Shown here in pieces: positions 10,846-24,300 of a stretch of 64,000 nt of DNA; within the stretch, counting starts at the first letter, position 1; every line of letters starts with the position of its first letter. The DNA comes from Helicoverpa zea (lineage: Eukaryota; Arthropoda; Insecta; Lepidoptera; Noctuidae): positions 5,952,001-6,016,000 of the forward strand of contig NC_061470.1 of NCBI RefSeq assembly GCF_022581195.2. Direction: 5' to 3'. Under the pieces are notes generated by a model. It was not told the DNA's origin. It did not search any database and saw only the letters and a program-made list of their open reading frames with translations. A program made the translations under genes and the position numbers.

Positions 10846-12549
10846 TTACATATTCTGCTGTAAGAATTTTCGCTCATTTATACAGTTTTCTAGCTCATCA
10901 TGGTACTTATCTATTTTAGCGTCAAACCCCGGGCTTTGAATGTCATAGTCGAAACTATTCCCTGTTATAACCTTTTCTTGGTTCAGAGTAGAATCAAACC
11001 GGACTTTCTTACCCGGGGTGTTGGTTTTATTGTGAGATACATCAGCATTATCACTCCTTTCTTTCAAGGGAGTTATATTCATATTAAGATGTGTATTCCT
11101 TATAGTTTTAACAGTCTCATATTCATGATCATCAATTTCTTCAATCTCAATTTCATCTGAATTGTCTAAATTCAGTGCTGGGTTTTCAATACCTGATTCT
11201 TTGGTCTCAGTCTTCTGTTTTGGCAATTTTCTTGGTACTTCATATGGGTTTATAGTTACATTATTTTCTGTCTTCTCTCCTTTAAATGTTTTTCTCAAAG
11301 TCTTGAACACTCTTTTGGATAATCTATTGCCTACTTTCAAGAATGGATTTTTTACCTTTTTGCTGTCATTGGAATCATTTGAGGAGTCTTGGTGAGCGTT
11401 TTTATTCAAATTGATAATGTCTACAGCACTAAACTGTGATACATCATGCCCTAAAATCCTGCTTTGCTTATTAAATTCATTTACTTCATCAATATTTTCG
11501 TAAACTGGGCTTTCTGGTCTATAGTTATCTATATTCTCATACTCAGGTTGACCGTCCAAAGATTCATTTACTGAGGATATTGTGCTGTTCGTGTCTCCAA
11601 ATAATCTGCGAGGTTCAAGTACTTTTTCACTCTGGTTTGGAAGTACTGCAGGCCTGGTGAGAACTTCCTCACTATATTCCAACTCAGGCTTTGTCGCATC
11701 CAGATACAAAAATGGATTTTCTCTTGGAATATCTCTTGGCAAAGCGTTCACTATATTTGGATCTAGGAAAGGATTAGTATTCTTAGTATTAATCCGTTTC
11801 TTTTTGGTAATAATTGTGATAGTTTTGATTTCCATAATATTGCTTTCATTCAAATCATCGTCATAGAACAAAGATTGGTTGGACAAATTCGGTGAGTCCA
11901 AACCAAGTCTGTCTATGAAACTTAGATTCAAATTATTAGAATTATTGATGAATACTTGGTTTGTTACATTTGTGTGTATATTGGTTATAGGTGAGAATAC
12001 TTTTGTGTCTTCATTTGTCATAGTGCTTAAAGATTTCTGTTCTAATACTGATATTCCGGAATCAATATCATCATGAGTGACAGACATGTCCATGACTTCA
12101 TTGTTAAGGTGCATAGTTTGTGAATGACAGCTATCTTGGGTGATATCTTGGAATGTTATGGAGTTGTCATTACGAGGCGGCAACTGCGGTGCTACTGTTA
12201 AGTTTGCATAGATCGGTTCACTTGAATCCATACTCGTATCTTCTGTCGCATCATATCTGACGTTCTTTCGTACATTTTCTATCTCTCTAGCTAGTAATTT
12301 GTTGACTGTTGTCTTGTTTGCTCCTAAGTCTAGTGCGGAGTTGTCAAATGTAGCGATGTCACCGCAGCTTCGAGTTCGTTTCCTCTTCTTGATGGGTTGT
12401 GTGATCTCCATAGCAGTGTTGCACATACGGTCCTCGTTGGCAAGGATGTCCAACGCTGGGTTGAGGTAGGCGTTGGGGCAAGGAGTTGCTATCTTCCGTT
12501 TACTCTTTGCTGGTACTACTTCAAACTGATTGTTGTTTACTGGGTCCAT
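10846..12549 (-). CDS. Uncharacterised disordered protein with docking motifs (567 aa)
   Basis: A single open frame of 567 codons. The sequence is polar and rich in N, D, S, E and K, with no globular domain or membrane segment, so it is probably mostly disordered. Visible motifs: basic stretches SKRK (16-19) and KKRKR (54-58), possible nuclear signals; PQLPPR (121-126), a class II SH3-type PxxPxR; YANL (114-117) and two YENI (337-340, 350-353), SH2/adaptor-like tyrosine motifs; three NPFL (259, 278, 401), EH-domain-type ligands; KKVRF (514-518), an RVxF-like PP1 docking site; and a basic segment at 404-424. A motif Asn-x-Ala-Leu-(Asp/Asn) recurs at 30, 70 and 456. An acceptor (TTCCAG|ATTGCA) lies 7 bases before the ATG, so a 5' UTR intron is likely, with a candidate donor at 12,827 (AAG|GTATGA). 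The stop codon overlaps a good donor (AT|GTAAGAA), so a longer spliced form is possible. I do not recognise the family. Confidence 0.75.
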   Translation of the reverse strand: MDPVNNNQFEVVPAKSKRKIATPCPNAYLNPALDILANEDRMCNTAMEITQPIKKRKRTRSCGDIATFDNSALDLGANKTTVNKLLAREIENVRKNVRYDATEDTSMDSSEPIYANLTVAPQLPPRNDNSITFQDITQDSCHSQTMHLNNEVMDMSVTHDDIDSGISVLEQKSLSTMTNEDTKVFSPITNIHTNVTNQVFINNSNNLNLSFIDRLGLDSPNLSNQSLFYDDDLNESNIMEIKTITIITKKKRINTKNTNPFLDPNIVNALPRDIPRENPFLYLDATKPELEYSEEVLTRPAVLPNQSEKVLEPRRLFGDTNSTISSVNESLDGQPEYENIDNYRPESPVYENIDEVNEFNKQSRILGHDVSQFSAVDIINLNKNAHQDSSNDSNDSKKVKNPFLKVGNRLSKRVFKTLRKTFKGEKTENNVTINPYEVPRKLPKQKTETKESGIENPALNLDNSDEIEIEEIDDHEYETVKTIRNTHLNMNITPLKERSDNADVSHNKTNTPGKKVRFDSTLNQEKVITGNSFDYDIQSPGFDAKIDKYHDELENCINERKFLQQNM

Positions 12550-12960
12550 TGCAATCTGGAATGTGAACGAAATTTTATTTTAATTTGCTTTCTTTGTGCT
12601 ATATTAACTTTAAAATACGGAGTGTTATACGTTCCCAAGATGCGTAATTTAATGAGTGATAAAGTATGTGTAAAAGTGTCAATAAAATTATTAACACATA
12701 TATCTCATAAACCCAGTTCTTGTATTTATATTATTTATCAAGTTTTAGTTTAAATATAGTGTTTTTCTGTGATCAATAAAAAAAAAATTATCAACAAAGC
12801 GTGAAAGTGAAAACGTAATATTCATACCTTGAAAATTACAATATACTGCAGCAAACATCAAGGAAATCAGTATCAGCACGCACAATACACAATCATTTTC
12901 AACTTATATCTGTAATTTATTAATATATCGCTCACTTTCATTGATAACTTTCCGTTTAAA
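12550..12960 (-). promoter_or_regulatory. Putative 5' UTR and promoter of the 567-residue gene
   Basis: The minus strand has an acceptor just upstream of the ATG (AG at 12,558-12,557) and a donor-like GTATGA (GT at 12,827-12,826). This implies a 5' UTR exon ending near 12,828 and a start of transcription somewhere beyond. No TATA or initiator is assigned. Confidence 0.35.
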
Positions 12961-14878
12961 TAGTGTAAACAAAAAAAACGGCAGGTGTCCAGCAACCGTT
13001 ATTATTTGACAGTTGAATGAATCCAGTTGCCATATGCCAGAAATTGTTTTCTACCACTTTATAATTATAATTTTTTGTCATTAGATGGCGCTAGTTGTTT
13101 CTAAAGGAACGTAAATGACTTCGAAATTTTTATTTTTAACCTTTTTCTTATTTTTTTATAAATATTGTGTATCTATGTTTAGCTAGAGATAAATTTGAAT
13201 TTAATGAAAAATACATTATACTGCATAAAAATATATTTCTAGTTCAAATCACAATTTCCGATTCTTGGAATCAACATAAAACATTTTTCAATAACACAAG
13301 CATATCACAAACGTTGATAAGGAATTAAGTGGAATTTTCAACTAAAACTAGACTACTGTGCACATAAATACAAAACCTTAAGTACCTACGCTACCGCCAC
13401 CTTACTTGCCTATTGTGACGCTAATTTTACAAGACATAGTTAAAATTTAGGTACAGAAGTCATCATGGAGAACACGTTTTAGTCAGGTCCCAATTATTTT
13501 GTCATGCTAAAGAGTATTTAGACAGCGTTTGATTTTTGAGCACACCAATTTGCTGCATATAACAATCAATTCTATAAGTTATGAGTTAAATTACAATTTA
13601 TATAATTTTCAATCATGAAAAACAACAAAAATGCGAGTAATGTTAATGATTAACCTTTCATTGAATGTGACCCTAACGCATTTGAATATTTATACATAAT
13701 TGAGCGTCATTTGTTTATGTATGGACGTTGACAATGACTGGTAGTCTAATATTTACAGAACTACATTTAAAAGGTAGGTATCAGATAGAAATAGGTAAAT
13801 ATCAGAGTTAATATAATTATACATAAAATTTTCTAGATTACGATGGATTATGCTGAACATAAACAAATCAATCATTCATTATTAGATCTCCTTTTATATA
13901 ATAACAGTAATCTGTTACTTGTATATCTTATCGATCGTTTTAAAACTTGTTTTCTTTTAATAGCACATTTAATTCTCACGTACCTACGTTTTATTTATAG
14001 TTTTTAATTAGCATAAATTCCTATTCATTTTCACATAATTCAACTTTTCTTTGATAAGGATTTATTTTCGCACGTATTTTCTACAACAGCTTTTTCTTAT
14101 ATCTTGGATTGTTACAGTAAAATAATAAATAAACTTCCAAAGGTTAATACCGCTAAGTCGCGCATTGTTTTTTTTTTTATTATTATTAAAACCCATTTTT
14201 ACTTCAAATATTACACGCAATCAAAAAATGTACACTAGGTAAGTCATTTAAAGCAGTTGGTTACAATGAAATAGCTTATAAGATTAATTAATTCATATCA
14301 TGTGAGATAACTTGTCATTTTTATTTTTTATATCAAAGATTGTTGGAAAGTCTAATTAATCCATTATGTCTATCACTTATCGTTTATAATATTTTACATA
14401 TTAATCCAATACCATTGTCACAAAATATTTCCGTACCCACAGGTAATATTATTTAAGTGCTATGACCAGAAAACAAGTTATTTGACCTTTTTGGTAAATT
14501 ATTTTGAAGAATTTACTTTATTTTTACAGATCACAATAATAAAAGATACACAGCGTATAACGTAATGTGCCGATTTATATTGGGATTATATATAGAGTTC
14601 AACGTTAAGTACATACATAAAGCGGATTATACATAAATATTTAGACGTACATTTAACAATCATTTACGTTAAAATATCATGCCATGTTTTGGCTTATATT
14701 AAGCTTAAGCTTAAAAAACTTCTGTCACCTCCAAACCTTCACTTTCTAACGACAAAATAATTTTCCTAATAAAACAACATTGTATTTCTTTTAACAGTTA
14801 TCAAACTTTTTTATGTACAACAACAATTATAACCACTTTTTTATATCCTCACATACTCTCTAAATGTTTCGTGTGTAA
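12961..14878. other. Intergenic, AT-rich, nothing recognised
   Basis: The region lies between the promoter side of the 567-residue gene and the 3' end of the CRAL-TRIO gene. I see no open frame, RNA gene or named repeat. Confidence 0.5.
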
Positions 14879-14884
14879 TTTATT
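14879..14884 (-). terminator. Candidate poly(A) signal for the CRAL-TRIO gene
   Basis: AATAAA on the minus strand, about 430 bases past the stop codon. It is the first such hexamer downstream of the stop. Confidence 0.35.
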
Positions 14885-15310
14885 TGATAGTCCAATCAGC
14901 ACTATCTATACTTATCTATTGTAATTATAGATTTATAATTGACAATATTTTGTAGTACACGTTGCTGAAATTGTATGGAACGTTTTTCTGATATAAATAA
15001 AAAGGATTACTCCAATCATTCGACACCGCTATCATATTTTATGAATTCCCAATTTAAGTAACACTTAAATGCATATTGTACTAAATTAACATACCATTTG
15101 AGAACAGAAACCGGCTATTATAATGAAAAAGGTAACGATTTTTGAACAGTCCACATTTGTAGAAAAAAATATTCTAGAAATGTGTAATTTAAATGCAGGT
15201 TATAAGTACTCATGCGGCCTGTCCATCGCCAAAAAGTCTACATTATTAAAAGATACAGCATTTACCTTTCACTTTTCATTATAATACCAGTACCACTTCT
15301 CTCGGACTCC

Positions 15311-18300
15311 TTAATCAATGTCCAAGTTTTTGAAGGCTTTTTCCATGGCTTTCTCTCGTTTCTTGTCAGGTAAGGCTGCGATTCTCTGTTCCTCCTCAGC
15401 TTTGAAGTAAGGTTCCAGGAGTTGGAGCTGCTGCATGCACTTCTTGTGAAGGGTCTGTGTGTCAGGGAGGGTACCGCCGTAGTCGGGAGGGAGTGCTGAC
15501 CGCGGCACCACGGTTTCGTAAAACTTCTCAAGATCCTCGTTCTTGTTGTGGAATTTGAGCTGGAAATAATTAGAAACGAATTTTTAGTTACATAATATTT
15601 AATGTTTTTTTATTACAATATTTTGCAATTCAATTAATTTTATCTTAACGGTTTGATCTGAGTTATAAAAGTAGCTTAGTTTAAATTCTTAATAGTGTCA
15701 TCAAGCAAGTAAAAAAAACCATAACGTTTTTTTTTTATTTTTTATAATTTTAATAGTCCTGATATAACAATCTATATATCCATAATATGCAAATGATGCA
15801 ACTTGTATTTCCTTGACCCAGACCCATGTTGTACAGAACTATTGATTAATTCTTAAAACTGGTTTGATTCAACCCAGTATAGCAAGTATATATCCAGTAT
15901 AGTATGGTGAGGCCGTGAAAATGTCAGAGGCAAGTCACTTTGTTGAAAAAAGTTTTTAAAACAAAAAAAAGACTGATATAACTTTACATCGGCGAACCGG
16001 TAGCCGGCACATTTTACTTTTATTTCTTCAAGCACAAGTTCAATGTCAACTTTGTTAATCGGTCAAACGTGAATAATTAAAAGAGTTTAGTTTATGTATG
16101 TTTATTGTGTGAAATGGATATTACAAGTTAAGGTAAGTTTCTTTAAATGTGCAATAAAAGTTAGAACTGTTACTGTGGAAATCCGAAAAGAACTTGCAAA
16201 GTGTAAGGCATTCTAAAATAGTCTTTATTTCCAAGATAGCAGGTTTCTAACCAGCTTATTACATATTAAGTAGGCAACAAGAGGAAAATTGAATTAAAAT
16301 TGATTTCATGCACTTGTATGGTGAGATGTGATACTATATTACATGCTGCGTAAACATGAAAGATTTTTCCACAAGTTGGAATGTTTTTTGGTGAAATAAA
16401 ACTTTACAAATAAATATAACTTTTTTAAACAACATAGCTGGGAAAAGGCTAAGCAGATGATGATGTTGAAATAAAACTTAATAATATGTTAGGTGTCTTG
16501 CATTGAATTGTTTCTTATTAGAGATTTAATTACTGCCTGTGCGTTTTTCCTGGGAATGTTTTTTTAACATCATTGTTAGTCTTTTTATAAATTAATTCGT
16601 ACATCCACACAATGTATAAAACTCAGATTCTTTAAGGCCAGCTTATTTTAATCTAGAAATAATCAAATATACAGTTCTAAAAATAAAAAATCAAGTTGTA
16701 TGTTGTATATGACATGTCAAGGCTATATGCCCGATGGCCAAGTTCAAAGCAAACACTGATGTAGTGTTAGATCAAACATTAGTAAGATTATGTACTAAGG
16801 CTGTACCTACTCATGAACACAATTATGCGCAATTCCATATTGCGATTTATTACGAGGTAAAACCGTGACTTGTTTTCTATAGCCCACTTAGAAAATCTGA
16901 ACTTGTCAGTCAACTTTGCGCGTTGATCAGTAGAGCAGTTTCTGTCACCCACGCAAAATACATCATCGTGAAGAACATTTTTACCCAGATACGACGAATG
17001 CAAGAAATAGCATCATCTCCCGAGCTGAGCTTTCTTTCCTTCCATCTTTGGGATTGGTTGTCGTGTCCAATTACTGTGACTGAGTTTTACAGATAATCAA
17101 ATTAACATGGTGCATGCAGAAAATAAAGATAAATTGGAGAGATAAATTAATCTTCAACCTCGAATTAAGTTAATACGAATATGGTTATTAAATCCATATT
17201 TTTATTGTTTTCTTTCTACATTATGTCCTCAAATATTAACTGACCTTGAAAAATTTACCTGGTCCTATAACTTGGCCTCAAAATGTTTACAATTTTATCA
17301 AGAGTACTTTATCATGGTGTTATGTTCAAAAAACAAAAAAAAAAGAACTTACCATATCAAAGAACTTCTTGTCCATAAAAGGCCTAATGAGCACCATTAA
17401 TTTGTCTAACACTGGTTCAGTGTTCAGTACATGTATCGCACGCATGCGAACTGGCATCGCTTCTTGTACATATTGGAAGAATTTCCGAAGAGTCCTGAAA
17501 ATATTGCAATTTTTTGTGTGATTTTTTAATGAATATTTATAATTTTTGGCTTGTGTACCTGCTCCTGAACATGTTGGTATACTGATAATAGTATGTTTCT
17601 GGCAATTTATGTTTCTACTCAGACCTAATAATGATGAACATGTGCTTTTAAAACCTAATTTATTTAATTTGAATTACTTCCTAATCATAGGGTTGGTAAT
17701 AAATTATATTAGTATTTTTCTCTCTATAGATATGTAAAGTTATAAGACAGAAATAGATTTCTAATTACGACGATTAACTTACACACATACATGATTTTAT
17801 GCAACTATTAACCTAGCATGTACTTCAAAGATATTTTTTGAAACATATGAAAAATAATGACATTAATTTGTGTTATACATTCAAGCGAATATGAGACATT
17901 TATTATGCACGTCTATTACCTTTGTCTATCCTTTTGAAAGCTATGAAAATATAAATATATATACTATCATAATATTTATATTATAAAGTTTATACTATCA
18001 TTGTTTTTGCAGCTGTGAATCCATTACTTTGAGATGACAGAGAGAGCTATCAACATAATATATTAAACAATAGTAACTGAGAAGCAGAATATCATAGCAA
18101 ATATCAGATTTTCTAACTTATGTATTTAAATTTATATAAGTAATAAAGATTTAACAGGAAAAACTTGGTATTAAACTGAATACCTAAATATGCATAATGG
18201 ATTCACGTTACAAAATGAAATAAAATATTGATACTTACGATAAGCTAACTTTTGTGAGATGTCCAAACTTAACTCCGCGCATATCAAAAAGGAACATATA

Positions 18301-21300
18301 ACCCGGTTGAGGACCCCTTTTGGTGAGACATAAGTCTGAAAAACAAATAAAAAGATTTTATTAATTGGTGCTTTACAAAGTTCGTTATCAAAATAAAAAA
18401 TATACTAAAATGGTAGTTTTTTTATAACTGGGATCATTGATTTTCGCGATTTCCTTTCGTCTCAAGGCCATCAGACAATTCCAATAACTGCCTATTCAGG
18501 ATTTTTATAATGTTTACATATCTAATAAGAATACCAATGTTCAAAGGAGTGTCTTGATTTAAATATAAGCTGAATCCGCTTCGCAAACTTGATCTTAGAT
18601 TTGCGTCATTAGATAATAAATATTTGTTACCCTATACTACGGTTGTTTAACTTGTTTGCACTTTACATAGCCGTTTTTCTTTTAAACCACATGTGTGCAT
18701 GTAAGTGTGAAAATAATAAAGTTATTGTATTTTTTGTCAACTGTTTAGGTGTCAAACAATTTTTAGGTACTGGTACAAATCAAAAATTTATGGTCGAAGA
18801 TGTGAGCGAGTGCCCACTAGTTGAGACAGCCTGGTAGCCAGTAGAACATGCTATTCTGACAAAGTAGACTTTATTATTCCCGTCTATCATTTCTGTCTCT
18901 ACATTGCCTATGTTAAGGTCACATCAGCCCTGTGATTGCAAGCTTAACTAGCTTGAATGCGGTTCATCGCACACGAATATGACGTCAATCGTGGATTCCA
19001 ATGCAACTACCTACGTCATAATGTGCGGGAAAACTCCGCTATTTTTAGAGGGAAAACATCTGGCCGTAGCGGGTGACCCTTTATACCAATCTATAAGTAC
19101 CTAATTTGATATTATAAAGCTGATGAAAACTCTTCAGCTTTATTTACTTGACCAGGCTAATCTCAGGTCGAGTTTTAAAAATACTTCCAGTTTTAGATAG
19201 CCCTTTGGATCGAGGAATATTATCCTATCTACAAGTAGGTACTACGACAGTTAGTTTGGATTATTAGTCTTTCAGGTAAAGGAACTTTTTCATCCCACCA
19301 TCTCGGAAAGAGTAGTTTTACCCTTTGATATCTGAGCGCAAAAGTCGTTTTTATCCTCTAGAGCGGCAAAGTGATTTGAATTTAGAACATCGTGTGCAAT
19401 ACTCCATTTGTGACAATCTTGATACCTAAGACTTTTCAAACACATACTTATTAAACAAATAAAATACTGCTTAAAATAATTATTCAATTAATTAAGTATT
19501 TTTTGTTATTGTTTTTACACCGATTTTTACCGTCGTTTCATTTTTAAAGTAAGTTTTCAAATATATGAACTTTAATAGGTAAGTACATCTTTTTAATTTG
19601 ATACTCGTATGTGTGCGCCATTTTGTTTTTTTGGATTTAGTAATTTCCTCGATGAGGTGGGATGAAAAGTTACGTGTTGCACTCGAGTGCAAAGATTTTT
19701 CACCTTGTGCTCTTTTGATTCCCTCGCTATCGCTCAGGATTCTAATTATTGAAACACTCGCTACGCTCGTGTTTCAATTTTAGAATCCTTCGCTTGCTCG
19801 GTCATCAAAATTGAGCCCGCGGTTAAAAAGCAACTTTGCACTCTTGTATAACAAATAACTATTGTTTATATCTATTATATTAAATGTTCATGCCAGCTTC
19901 ATTATTTTATAGAGCCACTTTTTATTCCGGCACCAAATAAAGACCGCGACTATTGACTACGTAACATCCATACCATAAAATTGCGCAGCAGAATCTAATA
20001 AAAGCACATACATACATAATGAAAAAAAAGCAGGCAGACAGAAAGCGTAGGAAAACACTCAGGCATCCTAAAAAAAATAGTCCGTAAAAGTTAGGTTCAT
20101 CTCGGGGAACAGCGTCAGACTTTGTACCTACGTAGTTCTGACGTCATATTTTTATTTCATACAATCAATACGAAGCGACCCGGGTAGTCTGCAGTCTGAC
20201 TACCCGGTTATAGCTCAGTTTTATGTACTCCTTAAGTACCTACTAGGATGTTGTTTACGATGATACCTCTACGTATATATCTACTGAGCTCATTAGCAGG
20301 ACTTGAGAGATTCGAAGAGTTTACCGTTTGTAATTTAAATTTAGTTTTTTTTTTGAAGGGATGACTTTCAGAAGACACATTACCCATCATATTCTACTTG
20401 CCCAAAACTAAATTTGGTTAACTCTAGGCACATGATAATTGGTAAGCCGACATTTTACTGACCGCAAGTATAAATCTTAATTTTAGATAAATTGGGTGCT
20501 GGAAAATTCATAATAGGTAAACTTATAGTTTCAGATTTATCATCGCGTTTGTATGATTCAAAATTTAGCCACATATTACATATCGACGAGAAAAGTCATC
20601 AACGGATTTAAAGAAATAAATACGCTTCCTCTGGGATATCGGACTAGTAGCCGGTTCCTGAAAATTCTTAATCATGTTAGCAAATCTGAACGACAATCTT
20701 TCAATTAATTTTCCCTTAAAAATTAAAAAGTAGACCACCAACAAGGGTACTCAGAAACCGGAGTAAAGACCGAATTCCCTCAAGTGTTTTTCCAAATGCA
20801 CTGGGTAATTAGCGAAAAACAAAACTGTAGTAATATTTGCAGTAAACATACAAACTACACAACAACTTAACCTCTATATCACCTGTGGTATTCCAAACAA
20901 TAAAATTACAACATAATCTAACTAATAATTATACCACGTTGACATTCACAGGTTATGAGATGGTCAACGTAGTCAATTACACTTGATTATGTAAACGTTT
21001 ACGCTTAACCTAGGGGTATTTTAACGTATACATAAGTGGCCATTTATGTTGTTATTTTCTTAAAGAATGTCGTTGGAATCATTTATCGTAAGTCCGTAAA
21101 TAGTACCTATCTATTACTTAGCTAGTGCATAGCACAGCAACATATTTAAACGTATATAAAAGATATAAAAAATCCAGATAGATACAGTATTTCTCCATTT
21201 ACAACTCCTTAAAAAATCTATATAATTCCCATAGAATACCTAAAGATTTTCTGTCGCCTAAAGCATGCCGTGAACTTGTTAATTTTTTCCATAGTGATCC

Positions 21301-24300
21301 ATGCAAAATTGATCGCCCGTGCCTACATAAGTACGGTGAATTTTCCGTAGATTTTCACGGCAAAAACGAGCTCGTACAAGAGCTCTAAGCTCTTATTTAC
21401 AATTCTGCATTTCCAATCATCCTTTATCGTCAATATTTTCTTCCAATGGCCCTCCATATTCTTCAGCCTTAATATACCGTTATATATTTGAAACGATCTA
21501 ACTAGACCAGAGTTAATAGTTATTTAATCGATAAGTACAAAATAGTAGGCTATTGAGTATCGAGCATTAATCCGTCTGCAATGCGTGGCTATTATGCCAA
21601 TTTCCCCCGGCGGCCATTCTCGGTAGTAGCACAGATTATACGCTAGATACCACAGACTAAATAATTGGAAGTTACTGACTACTTTACAGACTAAACTGTC
21701 GATACTACCACAGAGTACTTAATAGTTACTGGTACTACGCTTTATAATTGAACGTATATGTAGGTACTATTACATCGCTCTGCATCTGCTTACTTTAGAT
21801 AGGAATTTCACTTACCCCTATGAAACTCAAACTCAAAATTCTACCTCTATTTGTACTAAGCAAGCTTCAGATAGATTTGATAGCCGAATGATACCATGAC
21901 ACATGATCGATGAATTTCGCTGGTTGGGAAAACATCCTAATTCAATGCCATATCTCCCATATCAATTATGCCTTTCCCTTGAACTTGCAGCCCAGGAACA
22001 TTGAACAACTGCGAATGCTAGTTAGACTGTGGTATACTGGCCTATGATAAGGTCAGCACTAAATACCTACCTACTGCATTGTAAACTTGTGTTTGTGGAA
22101 AGCCTGTGTTTGTAGACCTTTGTATTGGCTTTACTATTACGAGCTGTTATTGCAATGAATAATACCCATGGAATAAGGCAAGATGTGTGGAGATGCCATA
22201 ATGCAGGTAGGTCAGGCGCCTGCTTTTAAGTCAAATTCGAACAGGGGCCATGACCAAAACGAACAGTTACGAGTGAACTAACGAGGGTTCTTTGAGACAT
22301 CTGTGATCGATTTTTGCTATTACAAAAAATGGTCGGGTCCAAAGAAGACTTATAAGGGCGAAAACAGTAATGTTTCTCGTCTCCTGCTTATCCGGTTTTT
22401 GGCGCACTTCTTTCTTAAGCAATTTTCCGCTATGGCACCTCCGTTAGTCATTTTGTTCTCCATGATAATACATTTCCATTCAAAGGAAATATTAATATGT
22501 AAGTATTTATTTTTCCATGTACGATACATATTGACAAGTCCACGATTATGTTAGCAGATTGCCACGAGCTGTTTGAGCGTTGTGGGCTTTCATAGCATTT
22601 GGATAAGTCACGTAATCCCATCACGCAGGGATGCAGAACCTTTATTGACTTACGTTCCAAATTCCTAAAAAAAATGCAATAATATTATGGAGTTATCATC
22701 ATCGTCATCATCATCATCTCAGCCATAGGACGTCCACTGCTGAACATAGGCCTCCCCCTTGATCTCCACAGAAATCATCAAAAAGCGAATTGACCATTTT
22801 AAGTAAATATTTCGCCACTTAAATTCTTTATAGGCACCCTTTTATCCGATATAGGAAGTAGTTCCCTCTTGATGCGCGAAACAACCAGTTGTACATAATT
22901 TAAACTACAATAATTTAGATGTCAAAAAAATTGCGTGCCCAAACAATTGGCCTGCGTGCCATTGGTTCACCAACCGATGGCAAAAATCATCAAACGATCC
23001 CTCCCGCTGTGGGTTAGCAGCGGTGAGGGAGTGTCAGACTTTTACTGACTAAAAATCCATCGTGTTCCTTCGTAGGCCTTTCACGTACCAGAGCCGCAGT
23101 AACTCTTTCGAACAATCCCGCAGCCCCGGATTGGTTCACCAACCCTGCCATAAGGCTTGTAGATCACTAAAACGTATAGATAGGGAACTCCCCACATATC
23201 TGTCTGTAGGTATCATCTCTTTCAGTTGCTTTGGAGCGTGAAATTTGGGGCTCAATATACGCTTCAGTAAGCAAACGCTATGTGTTTCTCTGTTTCATAT
23301 AGAACGTTTGTTTAGGCCCCTAACTGGTGCCTAGTTAGTGTTTTTTTTAATAAGACTGCGTCTGAAAAGGTTCGATGGAAAGTTTTTATTCAGAACTTAT
23401 TGGTTTATGGTAATGTGAGTCCCAAAGACCTCGTCAATCTAAAATATTATATTTGCCCTAATATTTGCATTTTTCGGCTGTGTTTTTCATTTAAAAGCTT
23501 AATATGTTCAATAACCTTAGTTGTCACTGCTTGAATATACATTTTAATGTATAAAACAATAATATAGTAATCAAGTACTAGGTTAAAAGTATCAAAACTA
23601 GTCTACCTTGACAGTTCTTGTACAATTTGCGAGAAGGGATCGTTTCGCAAGACGCGAAGGATTATTTAGGTCGTGTTACTCAGAAAACTTTACTTTTTAT
23701 CAAGTAGGTAAACAATGCCCGTTCTAGACTTTATCGATTTCTATGATAATGAGACTGAACTGAGAAGATCCTAGGTGATTCGGTACCGGATAAAATATCG
23801 TCATGTCACCCGAGGTTAGTAGCTTTTTTCTTCCGCGTAAATCTACTTCCCGCAGGATATAAAGCCCTCTTTTTATCCTGATATGTGTATAAGCTATGTT
23901 ACTGCTAAGTATCATCAAAATCTATCGGGGAGTTTTTGCGTGAAAGTGGAACAAACATCCATGCATACAAAACTGTCGCGACTATATTATTAATCGGAAG
24001 GATTTTATTTGCATTAAGTAATATGAATATTATCTTCGATAATAAAAATGCAAGACGTAATTATTCATTAACTAATTATAGTTCGGCCATTCAGAGAATG
24101 CGTTCCTGACACGTCGCGATTGAACTGACGACGTAACTACATTCATTGATTATTGATATAATAATGTTGTTTTAATGCTCCTCAATTGTTAAAACGGTAA
24201 ACAACCAGCAAAAATATTTTTATCGTAACTGCAACGCCATTGCAAAGTTACGTCGTCAGTTCAATCGCGACGTGTCAGGAACGCATTCTCTGAATGGCCG

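Noticed and set aside
10900..12753. Plus-strand open frames opposite the 567-residue gene
   Set aside because: They are shadows of the long minus-strand frame, short and hydrophobic by complement.
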